From NCBI GenBank assembly GCA_945875915.1, contig CAMCMT010000016.1, positions 1 to 52,984 of the forward strand: a stretch of DNA of 52,984 bases, given 5' to 3'. The position numbers and the translations under genes were made by a program. The notes below the pieces were generated by a model. That model was not told the origin of the DNA. It searched no databases and worked only from the letters and a program-made list of their open reading frames with translations. Of this stretch, positions 9,820-18,774 are shown piece after piece; positions within the stretch are counted from its first letter, which is position 1, and the number at the start of each line of letters is the position of its first letter. This DNA is from Synechococcus sp. UW140. Its GTDB lineage: Bacteria > Cyanobacteriota > Cyanobacteriia > PCC-6307 > Cyanobiaceae.

Positions 9820-10447
9820 CGCCATAGACCTCCTGAATCTTCGCGAGTGCTTCGTCGCTCACCACCAGGGAACTGGCGTGGAGCAGGTCAAACACGTTGA
9901 GCTGATCGGCGGCGATCAGTTTGACCTTCTCGAGGTTGCGCACCGAGAGGCGCACCACATCACTGGGGGTATCGAGCACCAGCAACACCTTGGTGCCTTC
10001 GGCAATGCCGAGGCGGCCTAGGCCAGCGAGAATTTCCTTGGTTTTGGGAGCGGTGAGGCCCTCGGCAAAACCCTTCACCACCACGAGGTCTGCGCCGCGG
10101 CTCATCAGGGCCGTGCGCAGGGCCAGGCGACGTTCCTTGCGGTTCATCCCCAGGGTGTAGCTGCGGGGTTTGGGACCGAACACCACACCACCGCCGGGGC
10201 GGAGGGGGGTGCGGATCGAGCCCTGACGGGCGCGACCGGTGCCTTTTTGCTTGTAGGGCTTGCGGCCACCACCGGCCACTTCGGCCCGGGTGAGCGTGCT
10301 GGCCGTGCCCTGGCGGGCATTGGCGAATTGCCGAACGATAGCGCGATGCACCAGAGCGTTGGCAGTTGTTTCCTTGGCGACTTTCAGATCAAGGCTGGCC
10401 TTACCGGCTTCCTTGCCCTGCCAATCGCGGACGACACAGTTGACCAT
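9812..10447 (-). CDS. rplD: 50S ribosomal protein L4
   Basis: A 211-residue large-subunit protein and, in some bacteria, autoregulator of its operon. It contains the loop [19 protein letters not shown] and [20 protein letters not shown]. Normal length. It overlaps the rplW start and follows rplC by 18 bases. Confidence 0.97.
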   Translation of the reverse strand: MVNCVVRDWQGKEAGKASLDLKVAKETTANALVHRAIVRQFANARQGTASTLTRAEVAGGGRKPYKQKGTGRARQGSIRTPLRPGGGVVFGPKPRSYTLGMNRKERRLALRTALMSRGADLVVVKGFAEGLTAPKTKEILAGLGRLGIAEGTKVLLVLDTPSDVVRLSVRNLEKVKLIAADQLNVFDLLHASSLVVSDEALAKIQEVYGDD

Positions 10448-10465
10448 GGCTTACTTACGTCCTCC

Positions 10466-11113
10466 TCAATTCGCGGCTTTGAAGCCAACCCGTTTAGCGG
10501 GAAGGATGTTAAGCAGGGAGCCAGGTTTCCCCGGTACCGAGCCCTTCACCACCAGCAGGTTGCGTTCGGTGTCCACCTTGAGGATGACCAGGCCCTTGGT
10601 GGTGATTTGCTTGCCGCCGTAGCGGCCGGCCATGCGCTTACCGGGGTAGACGCGACCGGGGGTCGTGCCCGCGCCAATCGAACCCGGTTCACGGTGGTTT
10701 TTCGAACCGTGGCTCATGGGGCCCCGGCTGAAGCCGTGGCGCTTTTGCAGGCCCGCAAAACCGCGGCCCATGGTGTCGCCGCTCACATCGACCTTCTGTC
10801 CGGCTTCAAAGTCGGAGACGGTGATGCTGCTGCCCAGGGAGAGGCCCTCCACGCTGTCGACGCGGTATTCGCGCAGGTGGCGTAGGGGCTCTTCGCCTGA
10901 TTTGGCGAGGTGGCCCGCAGCCGGCTTATTCACGAGCTTGACGCGAATGTCACCGAAGCCCAACTGCACAGCGGTGTAACCGTCAGTGCTGGTGGACTTG
11001 AGCTGGGTAATGCGGCAAGGGCCCGCCTCGATCACGGTGACCGGGATGGATTTGCCTGTGTCGTCGAAGAATTGGGACATGCCCAATTTCTTCCCAAGAA
11101 TGCCAATGGACAT
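10466..11113 (-). CDS. rplC: 50S ribosomal protein L3
   Basis: A 215-residue large-subunit protein and first gene of the cluster here. The start [18 protein letters not shown] is the family N terminus. It carries [20 protein letters not shown] and [17 protein letters not shown]. rpsJ (S10), which precedes rplC in E. coli, is absent from this position. The roughly 490-base upstream gap must hold its promoter and leader. Confidence 0.97.
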   Translation of the reverse strand: MSIGILGKKLGMSQFFDDTGKSIPVTVIEAGPCRITQLKSTSTDGYTAVQLGFGDIRVKLVNKPAAGHLAKSGEEPLRHLREYRVDSVEGLSLGSSITVSDFEAGQKVDVSGDTMGRGFAGLQKRHGFSRGPMSHGSKNHREPGSIGAGTTPGRVYPGKRMAGRYGGKQITTKGLVILKVDTERNLLVVKGSVPGKPGSLLNILPAKRVGFKAAN

Positions 11114-11602
11114 AGAACTCTGAACAAACGCCAGCGGGACCACCTAGGGATAGGGACCGGTTTGGTCGTCCCTGAGGTGAGGTTGATTCGAACGAAGCAG
11201 GCTGGGGAGGGCCACCGGGGTGGCGCTCGGTTGGCGCTAGCGACGCTTGAAGCAGCAGGCTGGGACTTACTCATCCGGGCTACTTGGTCGGGTTGGCATG
11301 AACCAACCCAGCAGCGTGAAAAGCAGTTTCCCGGCGATGGCACCAGCTCAGAAGAGCAGGTTTCATGGCACTGGCCGAGGGAATTGCCCCCAAGGGCAAC
11401 CCTGTGCAATGCGCTGGAGGCCCGGCTAGCGGTCGGGCACAGGCAGTAACACAAGTGAATAATCTACCCCATAGCATGACCCCTATGCCGGCCCAATGAC
11501 GAGGCTCGTATCCATGGCTGACCGGTCCAGCCCTGCGGTATGCATTCCCCATAGATGGATGGCTGCTGTCAAAGTGGACTGACCTGCCCCATCGACCTGC
11601 GC
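11114..11602. promoter_or_regulatory. Divergent intergenic region between rplC and ndhN
   Basis: About 490 bases without a supported gene. It must contain the promoters for the large minus-strand ribosomal operon and for ndhN on the plus strand. Near 11450-11485 there is a locally AT-richer patch in otherwise GC-rich DNA, the likeliest promoter core. A perfect 7-bp inverted repeat (GGGTTGG/CCAACCC, 6-nt loop) lies at 11290-11309, in what would be the rplC leader. I could not assign -35/-10 elements confidently. Confidence 0.45.
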
Positions 11603-12061
11603 ATGCCCTTGCTGCTCACTGGCCGCGGTTTTCGTCGGGATCTCGAGCGCTCCGGTGCCCTGGCCCTCTACGTCCCCTTAGAAGGGGGATCGGAAACCCG
11701 GCTGTTGCGGCGCCTGCGCGCCGCCGGTTATCGGGCCCAGATGACCTCGGCCCGGGGCCTGGGCGATTTAGAGGCCTTTCTTTATCAATCCCACGGCATC
11801 CGCCCTCCCCACCTGGGTCACCAGAACGTGGGCCGCAGCGCCGCCGTCGGCGAGGTGCAGCGGGTGATGCCCCAGTTGGGTGCCCTGCTGGAGAGCTCCC
11901 AACCGATGTTGCTTTGGTTGCTTGAAGGTCAGGTGCTCTCAGACGCTGAACGGGCCTCCCTGGTGGAACTTACCCAGCGTGATGGGCGCCTGAAGGTGGT
12001 CGTGGAGATGGGGGGTGCCCGGGCCCTGCGCTGGCAACCCCTCGCCCAGGTCGTCGCCTGA
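11603..12061 (+). CDS. ndhN: NAD(P)H-quinone oxidoreductase subunit N (NDH-1)
   Basis: A 152-residue subunit of the cyanobacterial NDH-1 complex of the thylakoid membrane, which supports respiration, cyclic electron flow and CO2 uptake. The start [20 protein letters not shown] and the following [21 protein letters not shown] match NdhN. The frame extends 16 codons upstream, but the family starts at this ATG. ldpA follows after 5 bases, a gene pair conserved in cyanobacteria. Confidence 0.93.
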   Translation: MPLLLTGRGFRRDLERSGALALYVPLEGGSETRLLRRLRAAGYRAQMTSARGLGDLEAFLYQSHGIRPPHLGHQNVGRSAAVGEVQRVMPQLGALLESSQPMLLWLLEGQVLSDAERASLVELTQRDGRLKVVVEMGGARALRWQPLAQVVA

Positions 12062-12066
12062 GCTGG

Positions 12067-13140
12067 GTGGCGCCGGAGCTGGCCCTGGCCCGGGGCCGGT
12101 GGGTCAAGTTGATCTGCGGAGCCAGCAACCACGACCTGGCCGCGATCGAAGATCTGTGTGCGCTGTACAGCTTGGTAGGCGTTGATTGCATCGATGTGGC
12201 GGCCGATCCGGCGGCGGTTGCCGCTGCCCGGCGCGGCATCGCCTGGGCCGAGACCCACAGCCAACAGGGCCAGCTCGAGGAGCACCCCCAGGGCTTCCAA
12301 CCCCCCTGGTTGATGGTCAGCTTTAGCGATGGCGATGACCCCCATTTCCGCAAGGCAAGCTTCGATCCCCGGCTCTGCCCGTCGGATTGCCCCAGGCCCT
12401 GCCAGCGGGTCTGTCCGGCCCTGGCGATCGGCGCCGTGGGCGGGGTGGAGCCTGATCGCTGCTACGGCTGTGGTCGGTGCCGGCCCGCCTGTCCCCTCGG
12501 ACTGATTGAGGAGCGCCAGACCGTGTTTAGTGCCGAGGCGGTGCCAGCGCTTTTGGCCGAGTTGCGGCCCGACGCGGTTGAGATCCACACCCGCATTGGC
12601 CGGGGAAGGGCCTTTGGGCTCCGCCTGCAACAGGTGCTGGCGAGTGGGGTGCCGTTGCGGCGATTGGCGGTCAGTTGTGGGCTGGAGCGGGACGGACCCG
12701 GGCCCGCTAGTGCCAGGCAGCTGGCCGCAGAGCTCTGGCATCGCTTCGCTCTGCTACGTCAGGCGGGTCTTCGGCCCCTCTGGCAGCTGGATGGCCGGCC
12801 CATGAGTGGTGATGTGGGCGTGGGCACCGCCCGGGCGGCGGTGGCCCTTCTCCAGGCGGTCCGCCCCTGGGCGCCGCCGGGCCCCCTGCAATTGGCAGGC
12901 GGTACCAATGGAGCCAGCCTTGCCCTTCTCCCTGATCACTCCGGCGCCGCAGGGGTGGCCTTTGGCGGCATGGCCCGCAGCCTGCTCCAGCCCCTGCTTT
13001 TGGAGGCCGAAGCCCGGGGGGTACCCCTGCGCGAACAGGTCGACCTGCGCCGCCAGGCCCTGGGGCTGGCCCACGGCTTGGTGGCCCCTTGGCGCCAACG
13101 CCGCTGGTTAGAACTGGGTTCGGCCGCGCCGAGCTCTTGA
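12067..13140 (+). CDS. ldpA: Light-dependent period modulator LdpA, iron-sulfur protein
   Basis: A 357-residue protein. In Synechococcus elongatus LdpA senses redox state and adjusts circadian period by input to the Kai clock. Two Cys clusters are visible: CPSDCPRPCQRVCP (about 107-120) and CYGCGRCRPACP (about 133-144), the second a classical [4Fe-4S] ferredoxin motif. The start is GTG at 12067, 5 bases after ndhN. Its stop TGA overlaps the next gene's ATG by one base, so the three genes are likely one operon. Confidence 0.88.
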   Translation: MAPELALARGRWVKLICGASNHDLAAIEDLCALYSLVGVDCIDVAADPAAVAAARRGIAWAETHSQQGQLEEHPQGFQPPWLMVSFSDGDDPHFRKASFDPRLCPSDCPRPCQRVCPALAIGAVGGVEPDRCYGCGRCRPACPLGLIEERQTVFSAEAVPALLAELRPDAVEIHTRIGRGRAFGLRLQQVLASGVPLRRLAVSCGLERDGPGPASARQLAAELWHRFALLRQAGLRPLWQLDGRPMSGDVGVGTARAAVALLQAVRPWAPPGPLQLAGGTNGASLALLPDHSGAAGVAFGGMARSLLQPLLLEAEARGVPLREQVDLRRQALGLAHGLVAPWRQRRWLELGSAAPSS

Positions 13141-15131
13141 TGGCCCTCCCATCGGCCCCTGGGCCCCAGCCCGATCAGCCCTTAGGCCCTCCGCGCGCCC
13201 AGTCCCTTGGGGCCGGTTGGGTTGGGCCCCCGGCTAGGCATCCAGCTGCAGGGTTTGCTGTAGAGCGCCTTGGGGATCTCCAGGGAGAGGGGACCAACCT
13301 GCAGCGGATGGCTGATGACCTCGATCGCCTGCTGGATCTCCTGCCTGAGCCCGTGCGCCTGGCCCTGGCAGCGCCCGAGGCCCGCGATCAATTGCTGGAA
13401 GTAGTGCTGGATCTGGGCCGGATCCCGGAGGCCCGCTATCCCGGCCGGGCCCTGGCCCTGGGTTCGGCGGTGATCGAGCGCCGGGATCTGGGGGCGGTGG
13501 TCGAGCAGCTGGGGCCCTTCGGAGGCGATAACCGGGCCGGGATCGAGCGCACCCTGCATCGCATCAGCGCCATCCGCAATCGCACCGGCGAGATCGTGGG
13601 CCTGACCTGCCGGGTGGGCCGGGCCGTCTATGGCACGGTGGCGATGGTGCTGGACCTGCTCAATACGGGCCAGTCGTTGCTGCTGATGGGGCGGCCCGGG
13701 GTGGGCAAAACCACGGCCCTGCGGGAGATCGCCCGGGTGTTGGCCGATGACCTGCTGCGCCGCGTGGTCGTGATCGACACCAGCAACGAGATCGCCGGCG
13801 ACGGCGACATCCCCCACCCCGCCATTGGCCGGGCCCGGCGCATGCAGGTGGCCCGGCCGGAGCTGCAACACCAGGTGATGATCGAGGCGGTGGAAAACCA
13901 CATGCCCGAAGTCATCGTCATCGATGAGATCGGCACCGAGTTGGAGGCCCAGGCGGCCCGCACGATCGCCGAGCGGGGCGTGATGCTGGTGGCCACGGCC
14001 CATGGCAACGCCCTCAGCAACCTGCTCAAGAACCCCACCCTCAGCGACCTGGTCGGCGGTATTGAGTCGGTGACCCTGGGCGATGAGGAGGCGCGGCGCC
14101 GCCGCACCCAAAAGACCGTGCAGGAACGGGCGGCCGAACCCACTTTCCCCCTGGCCGTGGAAATGCGTAGCCGCAGCCTCTGGTTGGTGCACCTTGATGT
14201 GGCGGCCACCGTTGATTTGCTGCTGCGGGGCCAGGCCGCCAGGCCCCAGTTGCGCCAGCTGGGAGCGGACGGCCAGGTGTTGGTGCAGGAGCCAGCCCCG
14301 CCACCGCGCCCGCCGGCCAGCCAGGCCCCCTCCTTCCCCAGACCCTTAGGTTCTACGAGCAATTTCCTCACCCCCAAACCGAGCCCCCCCAGCCCGTTCG
14401 CTGCCCAGGGGCCGGCCCGACCGCGCCTGGTGCCCCTCGCGCCGGTTCCCCTGCCCGATCCCCGCCGCCGCCCCGGCCCGGGGGGGCATGGGGCGTTCAG
14501 CCCAGCCATAACCCATCCCATCGAGACCTGGGCGACTGGGGATCGGGAGCCAACCCCATCGTCCGAGCTGGATCCCCCCGGGCCGCTGCGGCTCTTCGGG
14601 GTGGGGGTGAGCGCCCATCTCTGGCAGCAGGCTGTCAGGAGTCGGGATCTGGCCGTGCAGCGGGTGGAGTCGCTCGAACAAGCGGAGGCGGTGTTGGCGG
14701 TGCGCCAGCAGTTGGGCCTCGATCCCCAGGTGCGCCGATCGGCCCATCGTCAGAGCTTGCCGATTCTGGTGATCAAGGCCGACACCCTGCCCCAGATTCA
14801 GCGGGGCCTGGAGCGGCTGCTAACCCGTCGCGGCGGCCCACCAGGCCAGCCCAGGGGTGGTCAGGCCAGCCCCGGGAGGCATGGCCCGCTCCCCAGCTCG
14901 CTTGGCTCCTCCAGCGGCTCCCCCAGTCGCCCAGACGACAGCCTGGAGGCCCTGGAGGAGTGCCGTCTGGCCGTGGAGCAGGTGGTGCTGGCCCAGGGGC
15001 GGCCGATCGAGCTCCTGCCCCGCAGGGAGCCCATTCGGGCCCTGCAGGCCGAGCTGGTGGCCCGTTACCGGCTGGCGTCGGCCGTGTTCGGTCGGGGCGA
15101 CCAGCAGCGCCTGCGGGTGTTCCCGCCCTGA
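13140..15131 (+). CDS. Ycf45-like AAA-type ATPase with C-terminal R3H-like domain
   Basis: A 663-residue protein related to plastid-encoded Ycf45 and to the SpoIIIAA ATPase fold; the cellular role is not established. The N-terminal third holds an ATPase with Walker A GRPGVGKTT near residue 185, VVVIDTSNEI and Walker B-like VIVIDEIGTE. A Pro-rich linker follows (about 385-460). The C terminus ends in an R3H-like nucleic-acid-binding segment (IRALQAELVARYRLAS). In this segment the His of the R-x3-H motif appears to be replaced. The ATG at 13140 overlaps the ldpA stop. Confidence 0.78.
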   Translation: MALPSAPGPQPDQPLGPPRAQSLGAGWVGPPARHPAAGFAVERLGDLQGEGTNLQRMADDLDRLLDLLPEPVRLALAAPEARDQLLEVVLDLGRIPEARYPGRALALGSAVIERRDLGAVVEQLGPFGGDNRAGIERTLHRISAIRNRTGEIVGLTCRVGRAVYGTVAMVLDLLNTGQSLLLMGRPGVGKTTALREIARVLADDLLRRVVVIDTSNEIAGDGDIPHPAIGRARRMQVARPELQHQVMIEAVENHMPEVIVIDEIGTELEAQAARTIAERGVMLVATAHGNALSNLLKNPTLSDLVGGIESVTLGDEEARRRRTQKTVQERAAEPTFPLAVEMRSRSLWLVHLDVAATVDLLLRGQAARPQLRQLGADGQVLVQEPAPPPRPPASQAPSFPRPLGSTSNFLTPKPSPPSPFAAQGPARPRLVPLAPVPLPDPRRRPGPGGHGAFSPAITHPIETWATGDREPTPSSELDPPGPLRLFGVGVSAHLWQQAVRSRDLAVQRVESLEQAEAVLAVRQQLGLDPQVRRSAHRQSLPILVIKADTLPQIQRGLERLLTRRGGPPGQPRGGQASPGRHGPLPSSLGSSSGSPSRPDDSLEALEECRLAVEQVVLAQGRPIELLPRREPIRALQAELVARYRLASAVFGRGDQQRLRVFPP

Positions 15132-15310
15132 GGGTCCGGCCGGGGTGAGCTGCTGGGCTTTTCAGCTTTTGGCGGGTCCCTGGGCCGAGTTGGGCGCTCG
15201 GACGTTGACGAAGGTCGGCCCGCTGTGGGTAACTATCAGGGTGTTCAAGGGAGATTCAGCGCGTCTCGGTTCCAGCCGCTGATCCTGCTGTTTCGACCTG
15301 CTGAACCTGT

Positions 15311-15382
15311 TGGGTCGTCGCCAAGTGGTAAGGCAGCGGGTTTTGGTCCCGCCATTCCTAGGTTCGAATCCTAGCGACCCAG
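15311..15382 (+). tRNA. tRNA-Gln (anticodon TTG)
   Basis: A 72-nt cloverleaf. The acceptor arms TGGGTCG and CGACCCA pair fully, the D-loop contains AAGTGGTAAGG, the anticodon loop reads TTTTGGT with TTG as anticodon, and the T arm is CTAGGTTCGAATCCTAG. No CCA is encoded. A HAD-hydrolase gene begins about 20 bases later, so the two could share a transcript. Confidence 0.95.
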
Positions 15383-15403
15383 TTTTAACTCCCTTAAAAG
15401 CCC

Positions 15404-16159
15404 CTGACCACAGCTCCCCTGCTGGTTTTTGACTTTGATGGCGTGCTTGTCGATGGCATGGCCGAGTACTGGTGGAGCGCTCGGCGCGCCGCCCTGGCCC
15501 TCCAGCCTCAGGTTCCGTTGCCAGCCATGGCCCCGCCTGGTTTTGGCCTGTTGCGACCCCTGATCCACAAGGGCTGGGAGATGGTGTTGGTCGCCCTCGA
15601 GCTCTCCCGCCCAGACCTGGACCTGCGGGCCTATCTAGCCCACTACCGGCTCCAGCTCCCGGCGGCCCTAGAGCGTTGGCAGCTGGCCCCTGAGTCGCTC
15701 CAGCTGGCCCTCGAAGCGGGTCGCCACCAGGCCCTGGACCACGATCGGGCCGCCTGGCTCGCGCTCCACCAGCCCTATCCGGGAGTCGCCAAGAGGTTGG
15801 CCCAGCTGGCCGCTGAAGGCTCCGACTGGATCGTTCTCACCACCAAGGGCCGGGCTTTCGCCTGCGAGCTGCTAATGGCCCATGGCCTGGAGCCCCGGGC
15901 CGTGTACGGCCACGAGCAGGGCAGCAAGACCGAGATCTTGCTGCGCTTGGCCCAGGAGCGACCAGACGTGCCGCTCTGGTTTGTCGAAGACCGGCGAGCC
16001 ACCCTCGAGCAGGTGCGCTCCACTCCGGGCCTCGAATCCGTGCGCTGCTTGCTGGTGTCTTGGGGCTACCTGGGTCCTGGGGATCGCCAGGGCTTGCCCC
16101 GCGGGATCGCGCTGCTGGAGCCGGATCGCTTTGCGGCCCCCTTGGCGAGCTGGCCCTGA
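15404..16159 (+). CDS. HAD-family hydrolase, apparent CTG start
   Basis: A haloacid-dehalogenase-type phosphatase; substrate unknown. All four HAD motifs are visible: nucleophile motif FDFDGVLVDG, motif II WIVLTTKG, the Lys in GSKTEI, and acidic motif IV FVEDRR. The nucleophile motif lies upstream of the first possible GTG (15443) and ATG. The frame is open back to a TAA at 15395, with only CTG codons available; CTG at 15404 gives an N terminus MTTAPLLVFDFDG that fits the family (251 residues). The start is inferred. The gene follows tRNA-Gln and precedes recA. Confidence 0.72.
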   Translation: MTTAPLLVFDFDGVLVDGMAEYWWSARRAALALQPQVPLPAMAPPGFGLLRPLIHKGWEMVLVALELSRPDLDLRAYLAHYRLQLPAALERWQLAPESLQLALEAGRHQALDHDRAAWLALHQPYPGVAKRLAQLAAEGSDWIVLTTKGRAFACELLMAHGLEPRAVYGHEQGSKTEILLRLAQERPDVPLWFVEDRRATLEQVRSTPGLESVRCLLVSWGYLGPGDRQGLPRGIALLEPDRFAAPLASWP

Positions 16160-16167
16160 TTCGCTAG

Positions 16168-16181
16168 GGTACGCCTGTACT
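16168..16181 (+). promoter_or_regulatory. LexA (SOS) box upstream of recA
   Basis: GGTACGCCTGTACT fits every position of the cyanobacterial LexA-box consensus RGTACNNNDGTWCB. It lies 8 bases after the HAD gene stop and about 260 bases before the recA start, so recA would have a long 5' leader if this is its operator. A palindromic site just upstream of recA is where an SOS operator is expected. Confidence 0.7.
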
Positions 16182-16440
16182 AGATGCGTCCCCCCGGGGC
16201 TGCCCTCTCCCGTTCGGCCTCCCGGCTTCGGTGGCCCGATCCCAATCCCCAGTCCGTTCCCCTGGGACGCCTGAGCTTTCCGGTGGCATTGGCTTCTGTG
16301 GGGTCGCCCCGGTGACCATGCCTGGTGAACTCCCTGGGGTCATTCATCCTGGGAGATCTGGGGTCGGCCTCGATTTCGGCTTCGGCCTTGCCGTTGCCCC
16401 GCTCCAGCCCTGCGGCCCATTCCATCGCTGATTCGCAGAC
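16182..16440 (+). promoter_or_regulatory. Long recA leader region
   Basis: About 260 bases between the LexA box and the recA ATG. It contains no recognisable RNA gene or Rho-independent terminator. A short open frame starting at 16184 has no recognisable features and is not called. The region probably holds the recA transcription start and untranslated leader. Confidence 0.4.
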
Positions 16441-17613
16441 ATGCCTGCCGACGACAAATCCTCCGACTCCAAAGCCGCTTCCAGTCGGGGTACCGATTCC
16501 CGGGGAGCTGAAACGCGCCTGGGTGATGTCCGCGGGTCGGATGCCCGCGCCGCCGGCGAACGGGACAAGGCCCTAGGCCTGGTGCTCAATCAGATCGAGC
16601 GCAACTTCGGCAAGGGGTCCATCATGCGGCTGGGGGATGCCTCCCGCATGCGGGTTGAAACCACCCCCACCGGCGCCCTCACCCTGGATCTGGCCCTGGG
16701 CGGCGGCTATCCCAAGGGGCGGGTGGTGGAGGTCTACGGCCCGGAAAGCTCCGGCAAGACCACCCTCACCCTCCATGCCATTGCCGAGGTGCAGCGGCGT
16801 GGTGGTGTGGCGGCCTTCGTGGATGCGGAGCATGCCCTCGATCCCGTCTATGCGGCGGCCCTGGGGGTGGACATCGAAAACCTGCTGGTGTCCCAGCCCG
16901 ACACCGGCGAAATGGCCCTGGAAATCGTCGACCAGCTGGTGCGCTCCGCCGCGGTCGACATTGTGGTGGTGGACTCGGTGGCGGCCCTGACGCCCCGGGC
17001 GGAGATCGAGGGGGAGATGGGCGATCTGGCGGTGGGGGCCCAGGCCCGGCTGATGAGCCAGGCCATGCGCAAGATCACCGGAAATATCGGCAAATCCGGT
17101 TGCACCGTGATCTTCCTCAACCAGCTGCGCCAGAAGATTGGCGTCACCTACGGCAACCCGGAAACCACCACCGGTGGCAATGCCCTGAAGTTTTACGCCT
17201 CGGTGCGCCTCGACATCCGCCGTATTCAGACCCTCAAGCGGGGCACGGAGGAATACGGCATCCGCGCCAAGGTGAAGGTGGCCAAAAATAAAGTGGCCCC
17301 CCCCTTCCGCATCGCCGAATTCGACATCCTGTTTGGCCGCGGCATCAGCACGATCGGCTGCCTGCTCGACCTGGCCGAAGAAACCGGTGTGGTGGTGCGT
17401 AAGGGCGCTTGGTATAGCTACGAGGGCGACAACATTGGCCAGGGTCGCGACAACACGATCATCTGGTTGGAGCAAAACCCGGCTCCCAAGGACGCGATCG
17501 AAGTGCTGGTGCGCCAGAAGCTCACCGAAGGGGCCGATGTCAGTGCCAACTCGATGAAGCCCTTGGCTGCCGCGGCAGCGGTGGAGGAGGCGGCCAACTT
17601 GCCGGTTGACTGA
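16441..17613 (+). CDS. recA: Recombinase RecA
   Basis: A 390-residue DNA strand-exchange ATPase and activator of LexA self-cleavage. The core starts near residue 40 ([20 protein letters not shown]). Walker A is GPESSGKTT, followed by [10 protein letters not shown], the DNA-binding loop region [16 protein letters not shown] and [19 protein letters not shown]. The first 38 residues are a hydrophilic Ser/Arg/Asp-rich extension, longer than in E. coli, as in related picocyanobacteria. A LexA box upstream suggests SOS control. A bidirectional terminator follows. Confidence 0.98.
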   Translation: MPADDKSSDSKAASSRGTDSRGAETRLGDVRGSDARAAGERDKALGLVLNQIERNFGKGSIMRLGDASRMRVETTPTGALTLDLALGGGYPKGRVVEVYGPESSGKTTLTLHAIAEVQRRGGVAAFVDAEHALDPVYAAALGVDIENLLVSQPDTGEMALEIVDQLVRSAAVDIVVVDSVAALTPRAEIEGEMGDLAVGAQARLMSQAMRKITGNIGKSGCTVIFLNQLRQKIGVTYGNPETTTGGNALKFYASVRLDIRRIQTLKRGTEEYGIRAKVKVAKNKVAPPFRIAEFDILFGRGISTIGCLLDLAEETGVVVRKGAWYSYEGDNIGQGRDNTIIWLEQNPAPKDAIEVLVRQKLTEGADVSANSMKPLAAAAAVEEAANLPVD

Positions 17614-17763
17614 CCGCCTGGCGGCCGTCCTTGGGCCGGCCAGTGTGCTGGGGGTGGGGGCCCCGACCCGCTTTCTCGCTAGGTGGGTTGGGGCTCCAAG
17701 GTCCAGGCGGCCAAGCCCAGGTCTTCTGGGCCAAGCCCAGGCAGTGTCCAAGGGCTGAGAACC

Positions 17764-17799
17764 AAAAAGCCACCCAGGGCCTGGCCTTGGGTGGCTTTT
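17764..17799. terminator. Bidirectional terminator between recA and a DUF1815 gene
   Basis: A perfect 12-bp inverted repeat (17764+1 to 17776 against 17788-17799; arms AAAAGCCACCCA and TGGGTGGCTTTT) with an 11-nt loop. The A/T-rich outer ends supply a T-run on either strand. It lies between the convergent recA (plus) and the DUF1815 gene (minus). Confidence 0.85.
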
Positions 17800-17852
17800 G
17801 CATCGGTTTAGTTCCGTTGAGCGGGGGCTGACCCAGCAAAGAATTTGGAGGC

Positions 17853-18218
17853 TCAGGCGGCGATTTCCTGGGGGCCCAGGGGTTCGGCTGTTGGCACGGC
17901 GACTAGGTTGCCCACGCCTTGGACGACCCGTGCCACCCGGTCGAGCTCTTCGATTGCCGCCGCGCCTTCCAGCTTGATCAGCTCGTGGCCGTTGCGGGAC
18001 TCCACCCAGCTGATGCCATCGTCGGAAACCAGGAAGCGCACCATGTGGCCCTCGCCCAGGTCGGCCACGAAGGAGGCCCCTTGGCCGTCGCGACCATCGC
18101 CGCAGACATAGCAGGTGGCGGCATGCCCCTGACGCTGTAATCGGTCGGCTAGGGCGCGCAGGCTGAGGACCAGATCTTCGACCAGGGCTCGGTAGTGTTC
18201 GGCGAGACGGGGAAACAT
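17853..18218 (-). CDS. DUF1815 family protein
   Basis: A 121-residue cyanobacterial protein of unknown function. It begins MFPRLAEHYRALVEDLVLSL and has a Cys pair in TCYVCGDGRDGQGASFVADLG that could bind a metal. The family is largely limited to cyanobacteria. It is transcribed toward recA and ends before their shared terminator. Confidence 0.8.
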   Translation of the reverse strand: MFPRLAEHYRALVEDLVLSLRALADRLQRQGHAATCYVCGDGRDGQGASFVADLGEGHMVRFLVSDDGISWVESRNGHELIKLEGAAAIEELDRVARVVQGVGNLVAVPTAEPLGPQEIAA

Positions 18219-18379
18219 GAAGTCTGGGGCACAAAATCTGAAGGAATCCTAAGGATTACTTCCTGGGGATGCTGCAAGGCGTGCTGGATCCCCCACAGGA
18301 ATGGCGACGCTGCTTGTTCCGTCTGGGTTTGGATGCGGCGACAGCTCCTCAACGGCCCCCTAAAGGTCCTAATTAACGG

Positions 18380-18625
18380 TCAACCGTCCGCCAGGGCCCA
18401 CCAGCCGGCGGCCGGCCCGATGAAGCGCACGGTTACCCAGAAGACGGCAAGGGCGCCGATGCCGATCCAGGCGCTGCGGGTCGTGATCGATACGAAACGC
18501 TCCCCCTGGTTTCGGGTCAGCGGCAACCAGGGCAGGAACCGCGGCGAGGTGTCCTTGGCGTCCTTGCTGGGCCTGGGGCCGCGGGGGGGCAGACCCTGGT
18601 CGCTACGTCGTTTTGCTTCGCCCAT
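18380..18625 (-). CDS. DUF2839 family membrane protein
   Basis: An 81-residue cyanobacterial protein. The N terminus MGEAKRRSDQGLPPR is a family signature; a single transmembrane helix is seen at about residues 52-72 (WIGIGALAVFWVTVRFIG). ATG at 18625 gives that N terminus; an in-frame ATG seven codons upstream (18646) is an alternative. Function unknown. Confidence 0.75.
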   Translation of the reverse strand: MGEAKRRSDQGLPPRGPRPSKDAKDTSPRFLPWLPLTRNQGERFVSITTRSAWIGIGALAVFWVTVRFIGPAAGWWALADG

Positions 18626-18736
18626 GACCTGGTCCTCGATCGTCATGGCCAGGCTAATTCGGCCACCCTGGCCAGGGTCCCTTTGGTTTGTGGGAACTTG
18701 GCATCTCGCCAGGCCAGCCAAGCCGCCACCAGGGGG

Positions 18737-18774
18737 CGATTACCGGGGCAGGAGCCGATTACCGGGGCAGGAGC
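18737..18774. repeat. Perfect 19-bp tandem duplication over a stop codon
   Basis: Two adjacent identical copies (18737-18755 and 18756-18774) of the unit CGATTACCGGGGCAGGAGC. The right copy encodes the last residues LLPR and the TAA stop of the minus-strand helicase-like gene; the left copy lies just beyond the stop, untranslated. This looks like a recent slippage duplication. Confidence 0.9.

Noticed and set aside
13182-14192. 336-codon minus-strand open frame inside the Ycf45-like gene
   Set aside because: Antisense shadow of a gene with clear ATPase motifs; no recognisable domain.
15205-15235. TTGACG ... TAACTA as a tRNA-Gln promoter
   Set aside because: Spacing is 19 bases and the -10 match is weak; not enough to call.
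16184-16315. Short open frame (about 43 codons) in the recA leader
   Set aside because: No ribosome-binding site, no recognisable sequence, and it overlaps the region expected to be leader.
16573-18234. 553-codon minus-strand open frame across recA
   Set aside because: It is antisense to recA and to the DUF1815 region, with His/Gly-rich shadow-like composition. High-GC codon bias opens such frames routinely.
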